A stretch of 64,000 nucleotides of DNA from assembly GCF_003234935.1 (NCBI RefSeq), contig NZ_QKSB01000002.1, forward strand, positions 434,001 through 498,000, in the 5' to 3' direction. Every line of letters starts with the position of its first letter. Positions within the stretch are counted from its first letter, which is position 1. The stretch comes from Putridiphycobacter roseus. GTDB taxonomy: Bacteria > Bacteroidota > Bacteroidia > Flavobacteriales_D > Crocinitomicaceae. Made by a program: the position numbers and the translations under genes. The notes beneath the pieces were generated by a model. The model was not told the DNA's origin. It made no database searches and was given only the letters and a program-made list of their open reading frames with translations. Of this stretch, positions 1 through 9,047 are shown piece after piece.

Positions 1-142
1 ACACATTTAACTGCGGCGTTTCATTTAGCGCAATAAATGCGGGGTTAGAAACTTGTGGTGTAGTAAATGGCATGTTGCCATAAGTTTGTGCACTGACCTG
101 GGTGGTTATCCCAGCAAGGGCAATGATTAAAAATTTTTTCAT
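1..142 (-). CDS. Secreted protein, N-terminal part only (runs off the window)
   Basis: The minus strand reads from an ATG at 142 to the window edge without a stop. The first residues, MKKFLIIALAGITTQVSA, are a typical signal peptide (two lysines, hydrophobic core, small residues before the cut), so the product is exported. The mature start contains an NPAFIALNE stretch. This faintly recalls the NPA motif of some Bacteroidota outer-membrane proteins, but 47 residues are too few to place the family. No function is assigned. Confidence 0.6.
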   Translation of the reverse strand, partial: MKKFLIIALAGITTQVSAQTYGNMPFTTPQVSNPAFIALNETPQLNV

Positions 143-576
143 AATTTATTTTTTGTTCGGGACAAGGATAACCCTCACTGTCCATAAATTTTGTTAAATC
201 AATCACTTACCCTGTTCATTTAAATTTTATTAACCTAAAAAAGTATAAAATTAACTTCTTAAAAATATGCTTAACAGTACTATTATTACCTTAACATAAG
301 CAATAAAAAAAGCTTGAAGCACACTTAGAAAATAGCAAGAAACAGGAGTGTAACAGAGCAGTAAAATACATTTAGGAATAATCAGTGACAGAATGAGCTA
401 CTGCACTTGAAGAAGTATGTAATTAGTACCAAAAGCAACCCACCAATCGGACTAAAAAAAGACCTTTTAAAAGACAATAAATCCTTAAACAGTCGTGCAT
501 CAAAATCTCAATATAAAGAAAAAGGCTTCGGGTAAAAAAAATCGTATAAAGGTGTTGTATAATTTTTATACGTAAT
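143..576. other. Intergenic, no gene recognised
   Basis: An AT-rich stretch with stops in all frames. I see no RNA gene and no strong hairpin. It must hold the promoter of the secreted-protein gene that starts at 142. Confidence 0.5.
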
Positions 577-981
577 TTATTTTCGGATAAAGAACTGAAT
601 ATAAAAAGCGAGCAGACCTATGGGACCAAAAAACAAGGTCAACAACAAACATGGCAAGTAAACCCCTCGTTTAATCCCTAACTTTACACTCGTTTCCACA
701 ATATATACCCCGACAAATAAATCAAAAGCCAGATAATGAATCCAGCAAGCCAACAGTATTGTTTTTATATTTAAGAGGGCAATTAAATGAGAATAATCAT
801 AGAATATTTCCCCATCAAAATGTTTTACTAAAATGGGAATCATAAGTAAATAAGCCAAACTCAAAATACCGACAATCCAATATTTTGATATTTTTAGGAC
901 GCCCGTATAATTCGGAAAAAAAACAATAAGCAACCAGCCAACTATGGTGAATCCATTCAATACATAAAACAAGGCTTCCAT
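577..981 (-). CDS. ABA4-like membrane protein (DUF4281)
   Basis: About 134 residues with four hydrophobic segments. The C-terminal half, with HYLAFDLFVGVYIVE and then a PCLLLTLFFGPIGLL stretch, is the signature of the ABA4-like/DUF4281 family. In plants a member is needed for neoxanthin synthesis; the bacterial members have no established reaction. I prefer the ATG at 981 (MEALFYVLNG) to one seven codons upstream, because the seven extra residues are polar and fit the family start poorly. It lies just downstream of a Crp/Fnr-type regulator on the same strand (45 bp gap), so the two are probably co-transcribed. Confidence 0.75.
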   Translation of the reverse strand: MEALFYVLNGFTIVGWLLIVFFPNYTGVLKISKYWIVGILSLAYLLMIPILVKHFDGEIFYDYSHLIALLNIKTILLACWIHYLAFDLFVGVYIVETSVKLGIKRGVYLPCLLLTLFFGPIGLLAFYIQFFIRK

Positions 982-1026
982 TCTACAATTTTTAAAACAC
1001 AAATATGCAGAGAATTACCTATTTAT

Positions 1027-1632
1027 TTATGACACATTTGTGCCATCCTCCAACTGTAACTTCTTTCTAATTCGGGTCAAGGTTTGTCGTTCAACACCGA
1101 TATAAGAAGCCAGATGCCCCAAAGAAATACGGTCCATCAAATCTGCATACTCTTCGGTAAATCGCACATACCTTTCGGTTGCAGATTGAAATAAAAAACC
1201 ACTAACCCTACACTGTAACTGACCTATCAACTCTTCAGTCATTAGTCTACCGTATTGTTCCGTTTTTGGAAACGCTTTATACCCTTCGTAAATGGCTTTT
1301 TTAGGCAACCAAACACTTACGGTATCTTCAAGACATTCGAACCCATAAAAACTTTTTTCACCAGAAATGAAGCAGGGATAATCCGACACAAACTCGTTTT
1401 CCTTGACGAACCAAGCCGTTTTCTCTTCCGTGTTCCTATCGGTATAATAAGCCCTTACCAAACCAGAAGATATAAAAGCCATGTATTCGTGCTTGTCATT
1501 AAAGGAAAACAAATGTTCTTTTTTGGTATGGTTTTTCACCACTAAATTACTTTTAAAAAGATCCAGGTCTTCTCGTTTAATTTCCGGACAAAGCTCAATT
1601 ATACTGCTAATGTATCTTTCAATTTCATTCAT
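1027..1632 (-). CDS. Crp/Fnr family transcription regulator
   Basis: 201 residues. Residues about 10-120 form the cyclic-nucleotide-binding-like beta roll (HLFSFNDKHEYMAFISSGLVRAYY and following). The C-terminal end carries a helix-turn-helix (LGHLASYIGVERQTLTRIRKKL). The sequence is of the short Bacteroidota Crp type, which usually lacks the cAMP-contacting residues of true CRP, so the ligand is unknown. It probably controls the DUF4281 gene that follows it, although no operator was identified. Confidence 0.85.
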   Translation of the reverse strand: MNEIERYISSIIELCPEIKREDLDLFKSNLVVKNHTKKEHLFSFNDKHEYMAFISSGLVRAYYTDRNTEEKTAWFVKENEFVSDYPCFISGEKSFYGFECLEDTVSVWLPKKAIYEGYKAFPKTEQYGRLMTEELIGQLQCRVSGFLFQSATERYVRFTEEYADLMDRISLGHLASYIGVERQTLTRIRKKLQLEDGTNVS

Positions 1633-1894
1633 TCAAGGGATTTTTTTTATTTTGATCTTGCTCAATTTAAATAAAATAATAGAATTTTGATTAAATATTA
1701 AAAGTTTAATCGATCTAACCTTTAACCTTCACCCCTTATAGACACTGATTAACAGCAAATAATGCACTAAATAAATATAGTAGTACCTTGTTCTCTAAAA
1801 TAATGCTCGTCATTTTAATTGCCCCTCTTTATTAAACGGTAATTTCCGCACAGCGCTACCAGTCAAAATGCGATCTATTTAAAAGGAATACCAT

Positions 1895-2929
1895 TTACAT
1901 TAAGACCCCTTTATTGGCTTGAATAGGTGCGGGTAAATCAGTTTCTCCCAACATTTCTCTTAAATCAATTTCAATTGTTCTGCAGAGTGAAAGCATTGGA
2001 ATATCGTAAGACATCCCTTGAAATGGATTCTCAGAATAATCGCCAACCACTTCCATCATCACATACACCCAGCCAATTAATGCCGTAACAGGAATTGACA
2101 TGTAAAATCCCCAATCCCCTTCAGCCATTAATTCAGGTATCATACTAAATGGTAATAAGCCAATAAAAATACCTGTAAAATATCGACTCATGTTGGCATA
2201 CTGTCGCGGAAGCGGAAACTTTTTTATACGCTCTGCCTTGCCCTGCTCTTCGTAAAATTCTTTTAATACTTTCATCACCTCCACATGTCTAAAATCATCA
2301 ATTAAACCAGCTTCTCGCAACATGCTTAGGTCTCTAGACTGTTCATTGATAATTTGGGTTGCTGTATTTTGATAATTGACCAAGCGCTCATATTCATCTT
2401 TAGGTAGCATTTCCGACAATTCGAGCTTGGTCACCTCATCATCTACAAGCCCTATTCCAAAACTTTTAATAATTTTTTTCGCGTACCTTGACATAATCCC
2501 AACCTGGCTAACATGTTCCCAAGGGGTTGGAATTAACAATTGACTTCTCAAGCTGTACAACCAAGCAATGTGACGGTAAATTAGACGTTTTTTAATATGC
2601 TGAATTTCTTGTTCACTTAATTTTTCCGTTGCAAATTGATTACTAATATAACCATCTATATACATGCCAAAAGCTCGACTACTGTTGACTATAGCTCCCC
2701 AAATTTTTCGTGCTTCCCACATTCTATCATAGGACTGATTATTTTTAAAACCAACATAAAAAGCTACTGCCGTACCAATTACCGAAGTCGGTAACCAAGG
2801 AATACTAAAACCTATTAAATCCAAGCGATAGCAAATGGCAATGCCGCCAAATAAAAGCAGTAGCCATAAAATGTGATGTCCTGAACGTTTGATTAAATTT
2901 CTAAGGGTAATTCCTTTGGTGATAAGCAT
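1895..2929 (-). CDS. Bestrophin family ion channel
   Basis: 344 residues, the usual length for bacterial bestrophins (formerly UPF0187). The stretch NNQSYDRMWEARKIWGAIVNSSR at about 63-85 is the family hallmark. Hydrophobic segments lie near 20-60 and 250-300 and surround a charged helical middle part, as expected for the pentameric anion or cation channel of the inner membrane. It is preceded on the same strand by the DUF748 gene, with 109 bp between them holding an inverted repeat, so it may have its own promoter. Confidence 0.85.
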   Translation of the reverse strand: MLITKGITLRNLIKRSGHHILWLLLLFGGIAICYRLDLIGFSIPWLPTSVIGTAVAFYVGFKNNQSYDRMWEARKIWGAIVNSSRAFGMYIDGYISNQFATEKLSEQEIQHIKKRLIYRHIAWLYSLRSQLLIPTPWEHVSQVGIMSRYAKKIIKSFGIGLVDDEVTKLELSEMLPKDEYERLVNYQNTATQIINEQSRDLSMLREAGLIDDFRHVEVMKVLKEFYEEQGKAERIKKFPLPRQYANMSRYFTGIFIGLLPFSMIPELMAEGDWGFYMSIPVTALIGWVYVMMEVVGDYSENPFQGMSYDIPMLSLCRTIEIDLREMLGETDLPAPIQANKGVLM

Positions 2930-2972
2930 TTTTATATTTTAGGGAAAAGATAATAAGAAATTTTAAAAGTTT

Positions 2973-3020
2973 AGTCGCTAAACCGAACACATGTTTGCTA
3001 ACACTTATATATTAGCGACT
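2973..3020. repeat. Inverted repeat between the DUF748 and bestrophin genes
   Basis: AGTCGCTAA at 2973-2981 is the exact reverse complement of TTAGCGACT at 3012-3020. A shorter palindrome, GTTTAGTCGCTAAAC, overlaps the left arm. There is no T tract, so an operator or processing hairpin is likelier than a terminator. Confidence 0.4.
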
Positions 3021-3038
3021 TGACAAGGGTATAAAATT

Positions 3039-4160
3039 TTAATCATTAAATATCTCCCTTACCTTATCCTTAAAAGAAGTATTATCATTTTGTTTTTTAC
3101 TTAGTTTATCAAAGTCAATAGTATTGTCTGTATGTTTTTCAAAAGCTTTGATAAATGCATTTTTAAATAAGTTTCCAATGGTACTTAACAAGCCAATATC
3201 CAACTTTTCAACCTTCCCATTAATAGGTACTTTAGTTGCGGACTGGTCATTTCTTTGATTTTCGGTTAGCTCTACAGATACCCCTAAGAATGCTTGCCAA
3301 AATTTATTCAACCACTTCCCTTGCTCTTTCGATTCAAAAACCGAGACGTCCTCCAAAATTGGCTTTACATACCCCAAAATCTCACCGTCCTTCATGGCTA
3401 TTTCAGTCGCCATTGAAAAAACGCCCTTTTCAAAATCGAAGGCGGCGTAAGCTTCCGTAAAATCGTTTAATGCCGTTAGGTTTACATTTTCTATCAGTCC
3501 GTCTAGATCCATGTCCGGTACTTCTTTTAAGATATCCATTTTGCCAGAAATTTCAAGTCTTCCATCTTTGTATATAGCAGACTTTAAAGAAACTTCAGAA
3601 GGCAATTCCCCTGCTTGTTTTTCGGCATTGGTAAGATTAGTTGCTAAAAAATCAATATCCGTCAATGCTAAATTTACTTTCGGACTTGAGTGTTCGTTTA
3701 CAAATTCCGCCTTGCCATTCACCATTTCGAATCGGTTTATTTTTAAGGGAATAAAATCTAAAATCGGCTGTACCCAAGATACATCTCCGGCCTGTTGTTG
3801 TCCTTCTTCCTCTCCATCCGAAAAGTGCATTATTGGTGCTGTTAAATAAATCTCCCCTACAATTGCCCCTTTTATCACGGCAGCCCACTCTATAGAAATA
3901 TCTGCAGTTTCAACAGAAAGATAAGGCGCTGTGACTTCATTATCCGTCAACATGATTTCAAAATCTTGCAAAACCATTGCTCCTCTAATAATGGACAAGT
4001 CTACATCTGAAATGGTACAACTATAGTTTTCGACTGCATTGATGGCTGCAACCAATTTATCTTTGATAAGATAAGGCAGAAAAACTCTTAGACCAATTAA
4101 TAGAAATAATACAATTAGTAGGTATTTTCGTTTTTTCAAGCTTGTTTTTAATTTTTTCAT
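3039..4160 (-). CDS. DUF748/AsmA-like envelope protein
   Basis: About 373 residues from the ATG at 4160 (MKKLKTSLKKRK). A basic N-terminus is followed by one membrane segment at about 13-31, then a long beta-rich periplasmic part. The section around ENYSCTISDVDLSIIRGAMVLQDFEI is the repeat type seen in DUF748/AsmA-like proteins, which are linked to envelope lipid or outer-membrane homeostasis. A longer frame reaches 4250, but it would run into the divergent yihY-like gene at 4222 and adds a charged tail before the signal anchor, so the later start is preferred. The 61 bp to the divergent gene must hold both promoters. Confidence 0.65.
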   Translation of the reverse strand: MKKLKTSLKKRKYLLIVLFLLIGLRVFLPYLIKDKLVAAINAVENYSCTISDVDLSIIRGAMVLQDFEIMLTDNEVTAPYLSVETADISIEWAAVIKGAIVGEIYLTAPIMHFSDGEEEGQQQAGDVSWVQPILDFIPLKINRFEMVNGKAEFVNEHSSPKVNLALTDIDFLATNLTNAEKQAGELPSEVSLKSAIYKDGRLEISGKMDILKEVPDMDLDGLIENVNLTALNDFTEAYAAFDFEKGVFSMATEIAMKDGEILGYVKPILEDVSVFESKEQGKWLNKFWQAFLGVSVELTENQRNDQSATKVPINGKVEKLDIGLLSTIGNLFKNAFIKAFEKHTDNTIDFDKLSKKQNDNTSFKDKVREIFND

Positions 4161-4221
4161 GTACTTTTTAAGTATTTTCGGTTCATTCTTGTATTCATAA
4201 AAACCAAATTCCATTCCCAAT

Positions 4222-5148
4222 ATGAAACCGTCCATTTTTTCCACCATCAAAAACGTGACTAAAATAACCTTTAACGGGTTCAGTAGTCACAGTGTGATGA
4301 CCTATGCGGCGGCCATTGCATTTTACACTATTTTTTCGCTGCCGGGACTACTCATTACCATTATAGTTTTTGCTGGTTTTTTTCTGGGTCAAGATGCCGT
4401 ACAAGGAGAATTAGTCGCTCAATTACAAGGCTTTATCGGGACAGCTTCTGCCGAAACGGTAGAAAATATCATTACACGGATTGAATTATCAGGTGACTTC
4501 ACTTTAGGTACTATTATCGGCGTAAGTACCCTGCTTTTTTCTGCAACTACTATTTTCATCTCCTTACAAGAAGCATTAAACCGCGTTTGGGATGTGGTTG
4601 CCACACCTAAAAAAGGCTTTATTAAGTTTTTAATAAACAGAGTACTATCTTTCGGAATGATCATTTCATTAGGCTTTATTTTATTGGTTTCTTTACTCCT
4701 CGATTCCGTGTTGGCCCTCTTTTTCGATAAACTAGAAAATAGCTTAGGAAAAAAACCGAGTATGCTACTAGAGCTTACCAGCAGCTTCACTTCCTTAATC
4801 GCAGTATTTGCTGTAATACTATTGGTATTTAAAGTATTACCTGATGTGAAATTACGCTGGAAAAATGTCCTAATTTCCGCCTTAATCACAACCCTATTTT
4901 TAATGTTGGGTAATTTGTTTATTTCATGGTACATTTCAAACAGTGATTTTTCTGCCACTTATGAAGCAGCAGGATCCATTATCATTATTTTAGTTTGGGT
5001 ATACTACTCCACAGTCGTGGTTTTATTTGGGGCAGAGATTACCCGAGCGGTAATGATCCATAACGGTCACCCCATACGTCCCGCAAAAGGTGCAAAAAAA
5101 GTGAAGACAGTGCAGCTGGATTATGAAAAATACCAATCCGACCTTTAA
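4222..5148 (+). CDS. YihY/BrkB family inner-membrane protein
   Basis: 308 residues with about six membrane segments. The start, MTYAAAIAFYTIFSLPGLLITII, is the conserved opening of the YihY/virulence factor BrkB family. The later YYSTVVVLFGAEITRA near residue 265 is its closing signature. The family was once called ribonuclease BN in error; its real function is unsettled (envelope or transport roles have been proposed). It is divergent from the DUF748 gene. Confidence 0.85.
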   Translation: MKPSIFSTIKNVTKITFNGFSSHSVMTYAAAIAFYTIFSLPGLLITIIVFAGFFLGQDAVQGELVAQLQGFIGTASAETVENIITRIELSGDFTLGTIIGVSTLLFSATTIFISLQEALNRVWDVVATPKKGFIKFLINRVLSFGMIISLGFILLVSLLLDSVLALFFDKLENSLGKKPSMLLELTSSFTSLIAVFAVILLVFKVLPDVKLRWKNVLISALITTLFLMLGNLFISWYISNSDFSATYEAAGSIIIILVWVYYSTVVVLFGAEITRAVMIHNGHPIRPAKGAKKVKTVQLDYEKYQSDL

Positions 5149-5265
5149 ATTAAGCTAGCGTTTTTATTTTTCCTTATTGCATGTTGGTATAATTACACAG
5201 TTCGGGAAAAACATGACACAGTTAGACAACAGCTGAAAACATAAAGCACTGATATACAATAGCTA

Positions 5266-5273
5266 TATATTTG
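5266..5273 (+). promoter_or_regulatory. Bacteroidota -7 box upstream of the CsbD gene
   Basis: TATATTTG matches the Bacteroidota -7 consensus TAnnTTTG exactly. Transcription would start around 5280. That leaves a leader of about 55 bases and argues for the CsbD start at 5336 rather than at the upstream in-frame ATG at 5276. No clear -33 TTTG is visible at the usual distance. Confidence 0.5.
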
Positions 5274-5335
5274 GAATGAAATTTTCAATATACCAAGTAA
5301 TTAAACAAAATACTAACTTAAAACAGAGCATTATT

Positions 5336-5527
5336 ATGAGCGCAACAACAGACAAAATCAAAGGAAATTGGAACCAATTAAAAGGAAAAGTAAAACAAGA
5401 ATTTGGCGATTTAACGGATGACGACTTGCAATACGCTGCAGGTAAGGAAGACGAACTTTTAGGAAAAATTCAAGAAAAAACCGGTAAAACTAAAGAGGAA
5501 GTAATGTCATTTATCGACCAACTATAA
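5336..5527 (+). CDS. CsbD family stress protein
   Basis: 63 residues from the ATG at 5336, the normal CsbD length. It opens [20 protein letters not shown] and continues with [27 protein letters not shown] in the middle, which is classic CsbD. Members are small, highly charged, abundant general-stress proteins; the biochemical role is unknown. It is a single-gene unit: a -7 box lies in front and a strong intrinsic terminator follows 47 bp after the stop. Confidence 0.9.
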   Translation: MSATTDKIKGNWNQLKGKVKQEFGDLTDDDLQYAAGKEDELLGKIQEKTGKTKEEVMSFIDQL

Positions 5528-5573
5528 AACTCGACTAGGGTTAAAACAAGCATTGTTTTATCCAGTACAAAAT

Positions 5574-5615
5574 AAAAAACACCCTACTATTTAAAATAGT
5601 AGGGTGTTTTTTTTT
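5574..5615 (+). terminator. Intrinsic terminator of the CsbD gene
   Basis: ACACCCTACTATTT pairs with AAATAGTAGGGTGT around a very short loop and is followed by a long T run (5607-5615). A-rich sequence on the left would extend the stem. It closes the CsbD transcription unit. Confidence 0.9.
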
Positions 5616-5724
5616 GCACCCCTTAAAAACCGTAACTTACGGTATTTCTGACAACTAGACGAACAACAATCCTACTGACTTTATTTTTATCTGAAAAATA
5701 ATCCTATAAATTCAATTTTTAAAT

Positions 5725-5747
5725 TACCTTTGTTAGTGATTACTAAC
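5725..5747 (+). promoter_or_regulatory. Promoter -7 box and palindromic operator of the efflux operon (copy 1)
   Basis: TACCTTTG at 5725-5732 fits the -7 consensus TAnnTTTG. Starting on its last base is the perfect palindrome GTTAGTGATTACTAAC (5732-5747; arms GTTAGT/ACTAAC). A protein bound there would block initiation. A second copy with one base changed lies at 6693-6708. The operon ends in a tetR-type gene, so this is inferred to be its operator. Confidence 0.65.
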
Positions 5748-5758
5748 ATTACTGTATT

Positions 5759-6160
5759 ATGAATGGGAAATACAACATAGCCATAGGCTTTATCACCATG
5801 GGGTTTTTTATGCTTTACGGTTTCTTATTAATTTATTTAAGAGATTTTGCGCCCAATGCGGTAGCATGGGCTGAATCTTACGGAAACGGGCAACACTTTG
5901 AATCTCGACTGGCCCATGTACACGGAAATTTATTTGCCTTTTTAAACATTGTCATTGGGTACCTTCTACTCCAGTTCTCGGCGCAACTTAAGTCGGTAAA
6001 ACTAATTTCTACTTTAGCATTAGCAGGTCTATTGATGCCGCTTGGCATTTTAGGCGAATTATACTTAGGTCTATCGCCCATATTTGTAATCCTTGGCGCT
6101 TTATCCATCACCACCGCCGTTTTTATACTTGGCTTTTCCTTCTTTAAATTAAAAAAATAA
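5759..6160 (+). CDS. Small four-helix membrane protein, first gene of efflux operon
   Basis: 133 residues, nearly all in four hydrophobic segments (about 8-27, 55-74, 80-102, 106-128). A conserved-looking HVHGNLFAFLN stretch lies near 53-63. I do not recognise the family. Its ATG is 11 bp after the operator, so it is the first gene under the putative TetR control. It is followed after one base by a lipoprotein gene. A role alongside the efflux system is inferred only from position. Confidence 0.7.
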   Translation: MNGKYNIAIGFITMGFFMLYGFLLIYLRDFAPNAVAWAESYGNGQHFESRLAHVHGNLFAFLNIVIGYLLLQFSAQLKSVKLISTLALAGLLMPLGILGELYLGLSPIFVILGALSITTAVFILGFSFFKLKK

Positions 6161-6161
6161 C

Positions 6162-6608
6162 ATGAAAACTAAAATCTTAATCCTGACCACTGCTTTATTT
6201 ATCTTGACCAGTTGCGGCGATAATAAACCGACCATTAATAAGCAAGAATCGCTTGAAAAAATAGCCACAGAAAATCCCTATGGTCTGGTTTTAAACCAAG
6301 GAAAGAAATGGCAGGTAAATCCTGAAATGATGCAACATGTTAAAAGCATGGAAGCTGACATTAAAAGTTATGCGGATAAAAACCTGTCTACCTATTCGGA
6401 ATTAGGCAAAAAGTTAAATGGGCACATTCGCGGCTTAACTTCCAGCTGCACCATGAAAGGACAATCGCATGAAGAGTTACACAAATGGCTACTTCCTTTT
6501 ATCGATTTAAAAAAAGAATTTATCCAATCTGCTTCAGCGGAAGAATACCAGGTAAACTATCAAAAAATAGTGGCAGCCATGGAAATTTTTAACCAATATT
6601 TTGCTTAA
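6162..6608 (+). CDS. Lipoprotein of unknown function in efflux operon
   Basis: 148 residues. The N-terminus MKTKILILTTALFILTSC has a lipobox (LTSC) with the lipidated cysteine at 18, so the protein is membrane-anchored in the envelope. The mature part is alpha-helical and lysine/glutamate-rich, with no family I can name. It begins one base after the preceding membrane protein gene. The next gene, tolC-like, is 76 bp away and has its own operator copy, so the first two genes may be partly uncoupled from the pump genes. Confidence 0.7.
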   Translation: MKTKILILTTALFILTSCGDNKPTINKQESLEKIATENPYGLVLNQGKKWQVNPEMMQHVKSMEADIKSYADKNLSTYSELGKKLNGHIRGLTSSCTMKGQSHEELHKWLLPFIDLKKEFIQSASAEEYQVNYQKIVAAMEIFNQYFA

Positions 6609-6684
6609 AACACCTTTATAAAATACCGATAAATCATTTTTAAATAGTCAAATGCGCCAGTTAAACCCATCATATATTTTTTTC

Positions 6685-7992
6685 ATGAAAAAGTTAGCGA
6701 TTACTAACGTTCTATTTTTATTTATCACTTTTAATGTCCACGCGCAACCATGGACATTACAACAGTGTATTGATAGTGCTTATACCAATAGCACAAAAAT
6801 TAAAACGGCAAACAACAATCAAAAAATAACAGCTTTAAAACAACAAGAAGTCAAGGCTAATCTAATACCTAAATTAAGTATTCAAGGCGAATACAAATAC
6901 TATTTAGCTTTACCTTATCAATTAATGCCCCTTTCAATATTTGGCGGACCAGAAGGACAATTTAAAGAGGCACAGTTTGGTGTACCACACAACATTAATG
7001 TCAATGCTTTACTACAAGGGCCTATATATTCCAACGAATTAATGGGGAATATTGAAAAATTAGCTATCCGCAACAAAATGGCATCCATTGAAACGGCAAA
7101 AAGCTACGAAGAAATTTATTTTGAAGTAAGCACCATCTATCGAAATGCACAATTACTGCATAGTCAATTACACTTTATAGACTCCATCCTTGAAAACACC
7201 AAGAAGATACAAGAAACAGTAAAGCAATTGGCTTTAGAAAAGATGGCCAATCAAAGCGACATTCAAAAGATTACCTTAAAAATTGCGACACTCACTTTGA
7301 ATAAAAGTCATTTAGAAACGAATCTTCAACAATTATACAATGCCTTGCAGCTTTACACCCAGAGTACAAATGCCATTACAGTAGAAGACCATCTATTAAT
7401 GGTAGCTATAAACACTTACGAATCCAAGCAAAATAAAGACATTGCCTTATTAAAACTACAAACGGAATTAATCAACCTTGACCTACAAACTTTAAAACGG
7501 TCGAAATACCTACCTGACGTTGGTTTTTTTGCTACTTATGGCACACAAGGATATGGCTATAATCAAGACCCGAATTCATTTTTAAACTTTTATCCAATTG
7601 GTTACGTTGGACTTCGTGTTGCTTACCCGATATTTAATGGCAATGCAACCAACAAAAAAATTGGTCAAGATGCATTATGGCTAGAAAACTTAAAACTCAA
7701 AGAAGAAGCTGTAAATGACCAAATGGATTTGGCAATTAAAAATGCGGTATTGACCATGAATAACGCCTTTCAAAATGTAGCTTTAAATGAAGCGCAAATG
7801 AATTTAGCAGCGACTATTTATGCACAAGAGGTAAAAAAACACGAACAAGGCGTAACCGCTGTCAATGATCTATTATTGGCACAAAATGAATGGGTGCAAC
7901 AGCAACAAAATTACGTACAAAGCATAGCCCAATTTCTTGCGGCAGACCTTTCTTTAAAAAAGTTAACAAATAATATTCCAAATAATAAATAA
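6685..7992 (+). CDS. TolC family outer-membrane efflux protein
   Basis: About 435 residues from the ATG at 6685, which gives a clean signal peptide (MKKLAITNVLFLFITFNVHA, then QPWTLQQCIDSAYTNS). An in-frame ATG at 6652 would put eleven polar residues in front and is less likely. Two long coiled-coil TolC repeats follow. The product would form the outer-membrane channel of the tripartite pump. The next gene (adaptor) starts one base after the stop. The first codons overlap operator copy 2 (6693-6708). Confidence 0.9.
   Translation: MKKLAITNVLFLFITFNVHAQPWTLQQCIDSAYTNSTKIKTANNNQKITALKQQEVKANLIPKLSIQGEYKYYLALPYQLMPLSIFGGPEGQFKEAQFGVPHNINVNALLQGPIYSNELMGNIEKLAIRNKMASIETAKSYEEIYFEVSTIYRNAQLLHSQLHFIDSILENTKKIQETVKQLALEKMANQSDIQKITLKIATLTLNKSHLETNLQQLYNALQLYTQSTNAITVEDHLLMVAINTYESKQNKDIALLKLQTELINLDLQTLKRSKYLPDVGFFATYGTQGYGYNQDPNSFLNFYPIGYVGLRVAYPIFNGNATNKKIGQDALWLENLKLKEEAVNDQMDLAIKNAVLTMNNAFQNVALNEAQMNLAATIYAQEVKKHEQGVTAVNDLLLAQNEWVQQQQNYVQSIAQFLAADLSLKKLTNNIPNNK
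6693..6708 (+). promoter_or_regulatory. Palindromic operator copy 2, inside the tolC start
   Basis: GTTAGCGATTACTAAC differs from copy 1 (5732-5747) at a single base. It sits within codons 3-8 of the tolC-like gene. A -7-like TATATTTT lies about 13 bp before it, so an internal promoter under the same repressor is plausible. Confidence 0.5.
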
Positions 7993-7993
7993 A

Positions 7994-9037
7994 ATGAAAA
8001 GAATCATCAGCATACTCATCATTATTGGGTTGTTTGCCTTAGTAGTTGTAAAATTAGCAGCAAACAAAACCGAAGCAAAAAGTAGAATTTACCACTACGA
8101 CAAGGAAGCGTACATTCCGGTATTTGGACAAATTGTTTCTAAAAAAAGTCAAACCGAAACCAAATCGTATACGGGACTATTTGAAGCCATTGAAGAAGTT
8201 AAATTAAGTGCCGATTTACAAGGTAAAATAATTGCCATTTATGTAAAAGAAGGACAGCAAGTAAAAAAAGGGCAGGCTTTATTAAAAATAGATGACGCCA
8301 TGTTAAAGCTACAATTGGCAGTTTTAAAAAGTAAAATAGCAGGCGTAAAAAAAGACGAAGCACGCTTTAAAAACCTTACTGCTTCAGATGCCGTTCCAGC
8401 CATAAATTTAGAAAAAACGCAAAACATGCTAGAGACTTTAGCGGCGGAACAAAATACAATTTTAGAGCAACTTTCAAAAACAACCTTAAAAGCACCATTT
8501 GACGGGGTTATCTCCATGAAATTTTGTGAAAAAGGAGGCTTTGCTTCTCCTGCCATTCCGCTTTTTGAAATTATCAATCTACAGGCTTTAAAATTTACCA
8601 TCCATGTTCCAGAAGAGGAAATAAACTATTTCACCAAAAACAATATTTACCACATTCAAACAAGCGCAAAAAAAACCTGTCCTGGAGAATTACGCCAAGT
8701 GAGCAGTAAAGGAGGATTAGGCAATAGTTTTAAAGTGGAATTTAGCGTAGAAACAACCGATTTTATTAAACCAAATATGATTGGTGAAATTTCATTTACA
8801 CCAGAAAACACCAACCAAGATGCCTTGCGTATTTCAGCTACAGCCATTATTGGCTCCGAATTAAACCCGACCATTTATGTGGTAAAAAATAGACAAGCCA
8901 TCAGAACCCCCATTGTAATTACGGCAAGAAATGGCAATTTTATCTCCTTTACAGGTGAGGTTGCTGTTGGCGACACCATTATCACAGGAGGCTTTATCAA
9001 TATAGACGACAACGCAAACGTACAAGTGAACCTTTAA
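7994..9037 (+). CDS. HlyD-type periplasmic adaptor of RND efflux pump
   Basis: 347 residues. One N-terminal membrane segment (about 4-20) is followed by a biotinyl-lipoyl-like half (VKEGQQVKKGQALLKIDD), a helical hairpin, the second lipoyl half (LKAPFDGVISMKF) and beta-barrel and membrane-proximal domains. This is the order of the membrane fusion proteins that join a RND pump to TolC. It is co-transcribed with tolC (1 bp gap) and the pump (10 bp gap). Confidence 0.9.
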   Translation: MKRIISILIIIGLFALVVVKLAANKTEAKSRIYHYDKEAYIPVFGQIVSKKSQTETKSYTGLFEAIEEVKLSADLQGKIIAIYVKEGQQVKKGQALLKIDDAMLKLQLAVLKSKIAGVKKDEARFKNLTASDAVPAINLEKTQNMLETLAAEQNTILEQLSKTTLKAPFDGVISMKFCEKGGFASPAIPLFEIINLQALKFTIHVPEEEINYFTKNNIYHIQTSAKKTCPGELRQVSSKGGLGNSFKVEFSVETTDFIKPNMIGEISFTPENTNQDALRISATAIIGSELNPTIYVVKNRQAIRTPIVITARNGNFISFTGEVAVGDTIITGGFINIDDNANVQVNL

Positions 9038-9047
9038 TTTATTAGTC

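Noticed and set aside
4419..4958. Long antisense frame inside the yihY-like gene
   Set aside because: It is the mirror of a well-supported membrane protein gene and shows no recognisable family.
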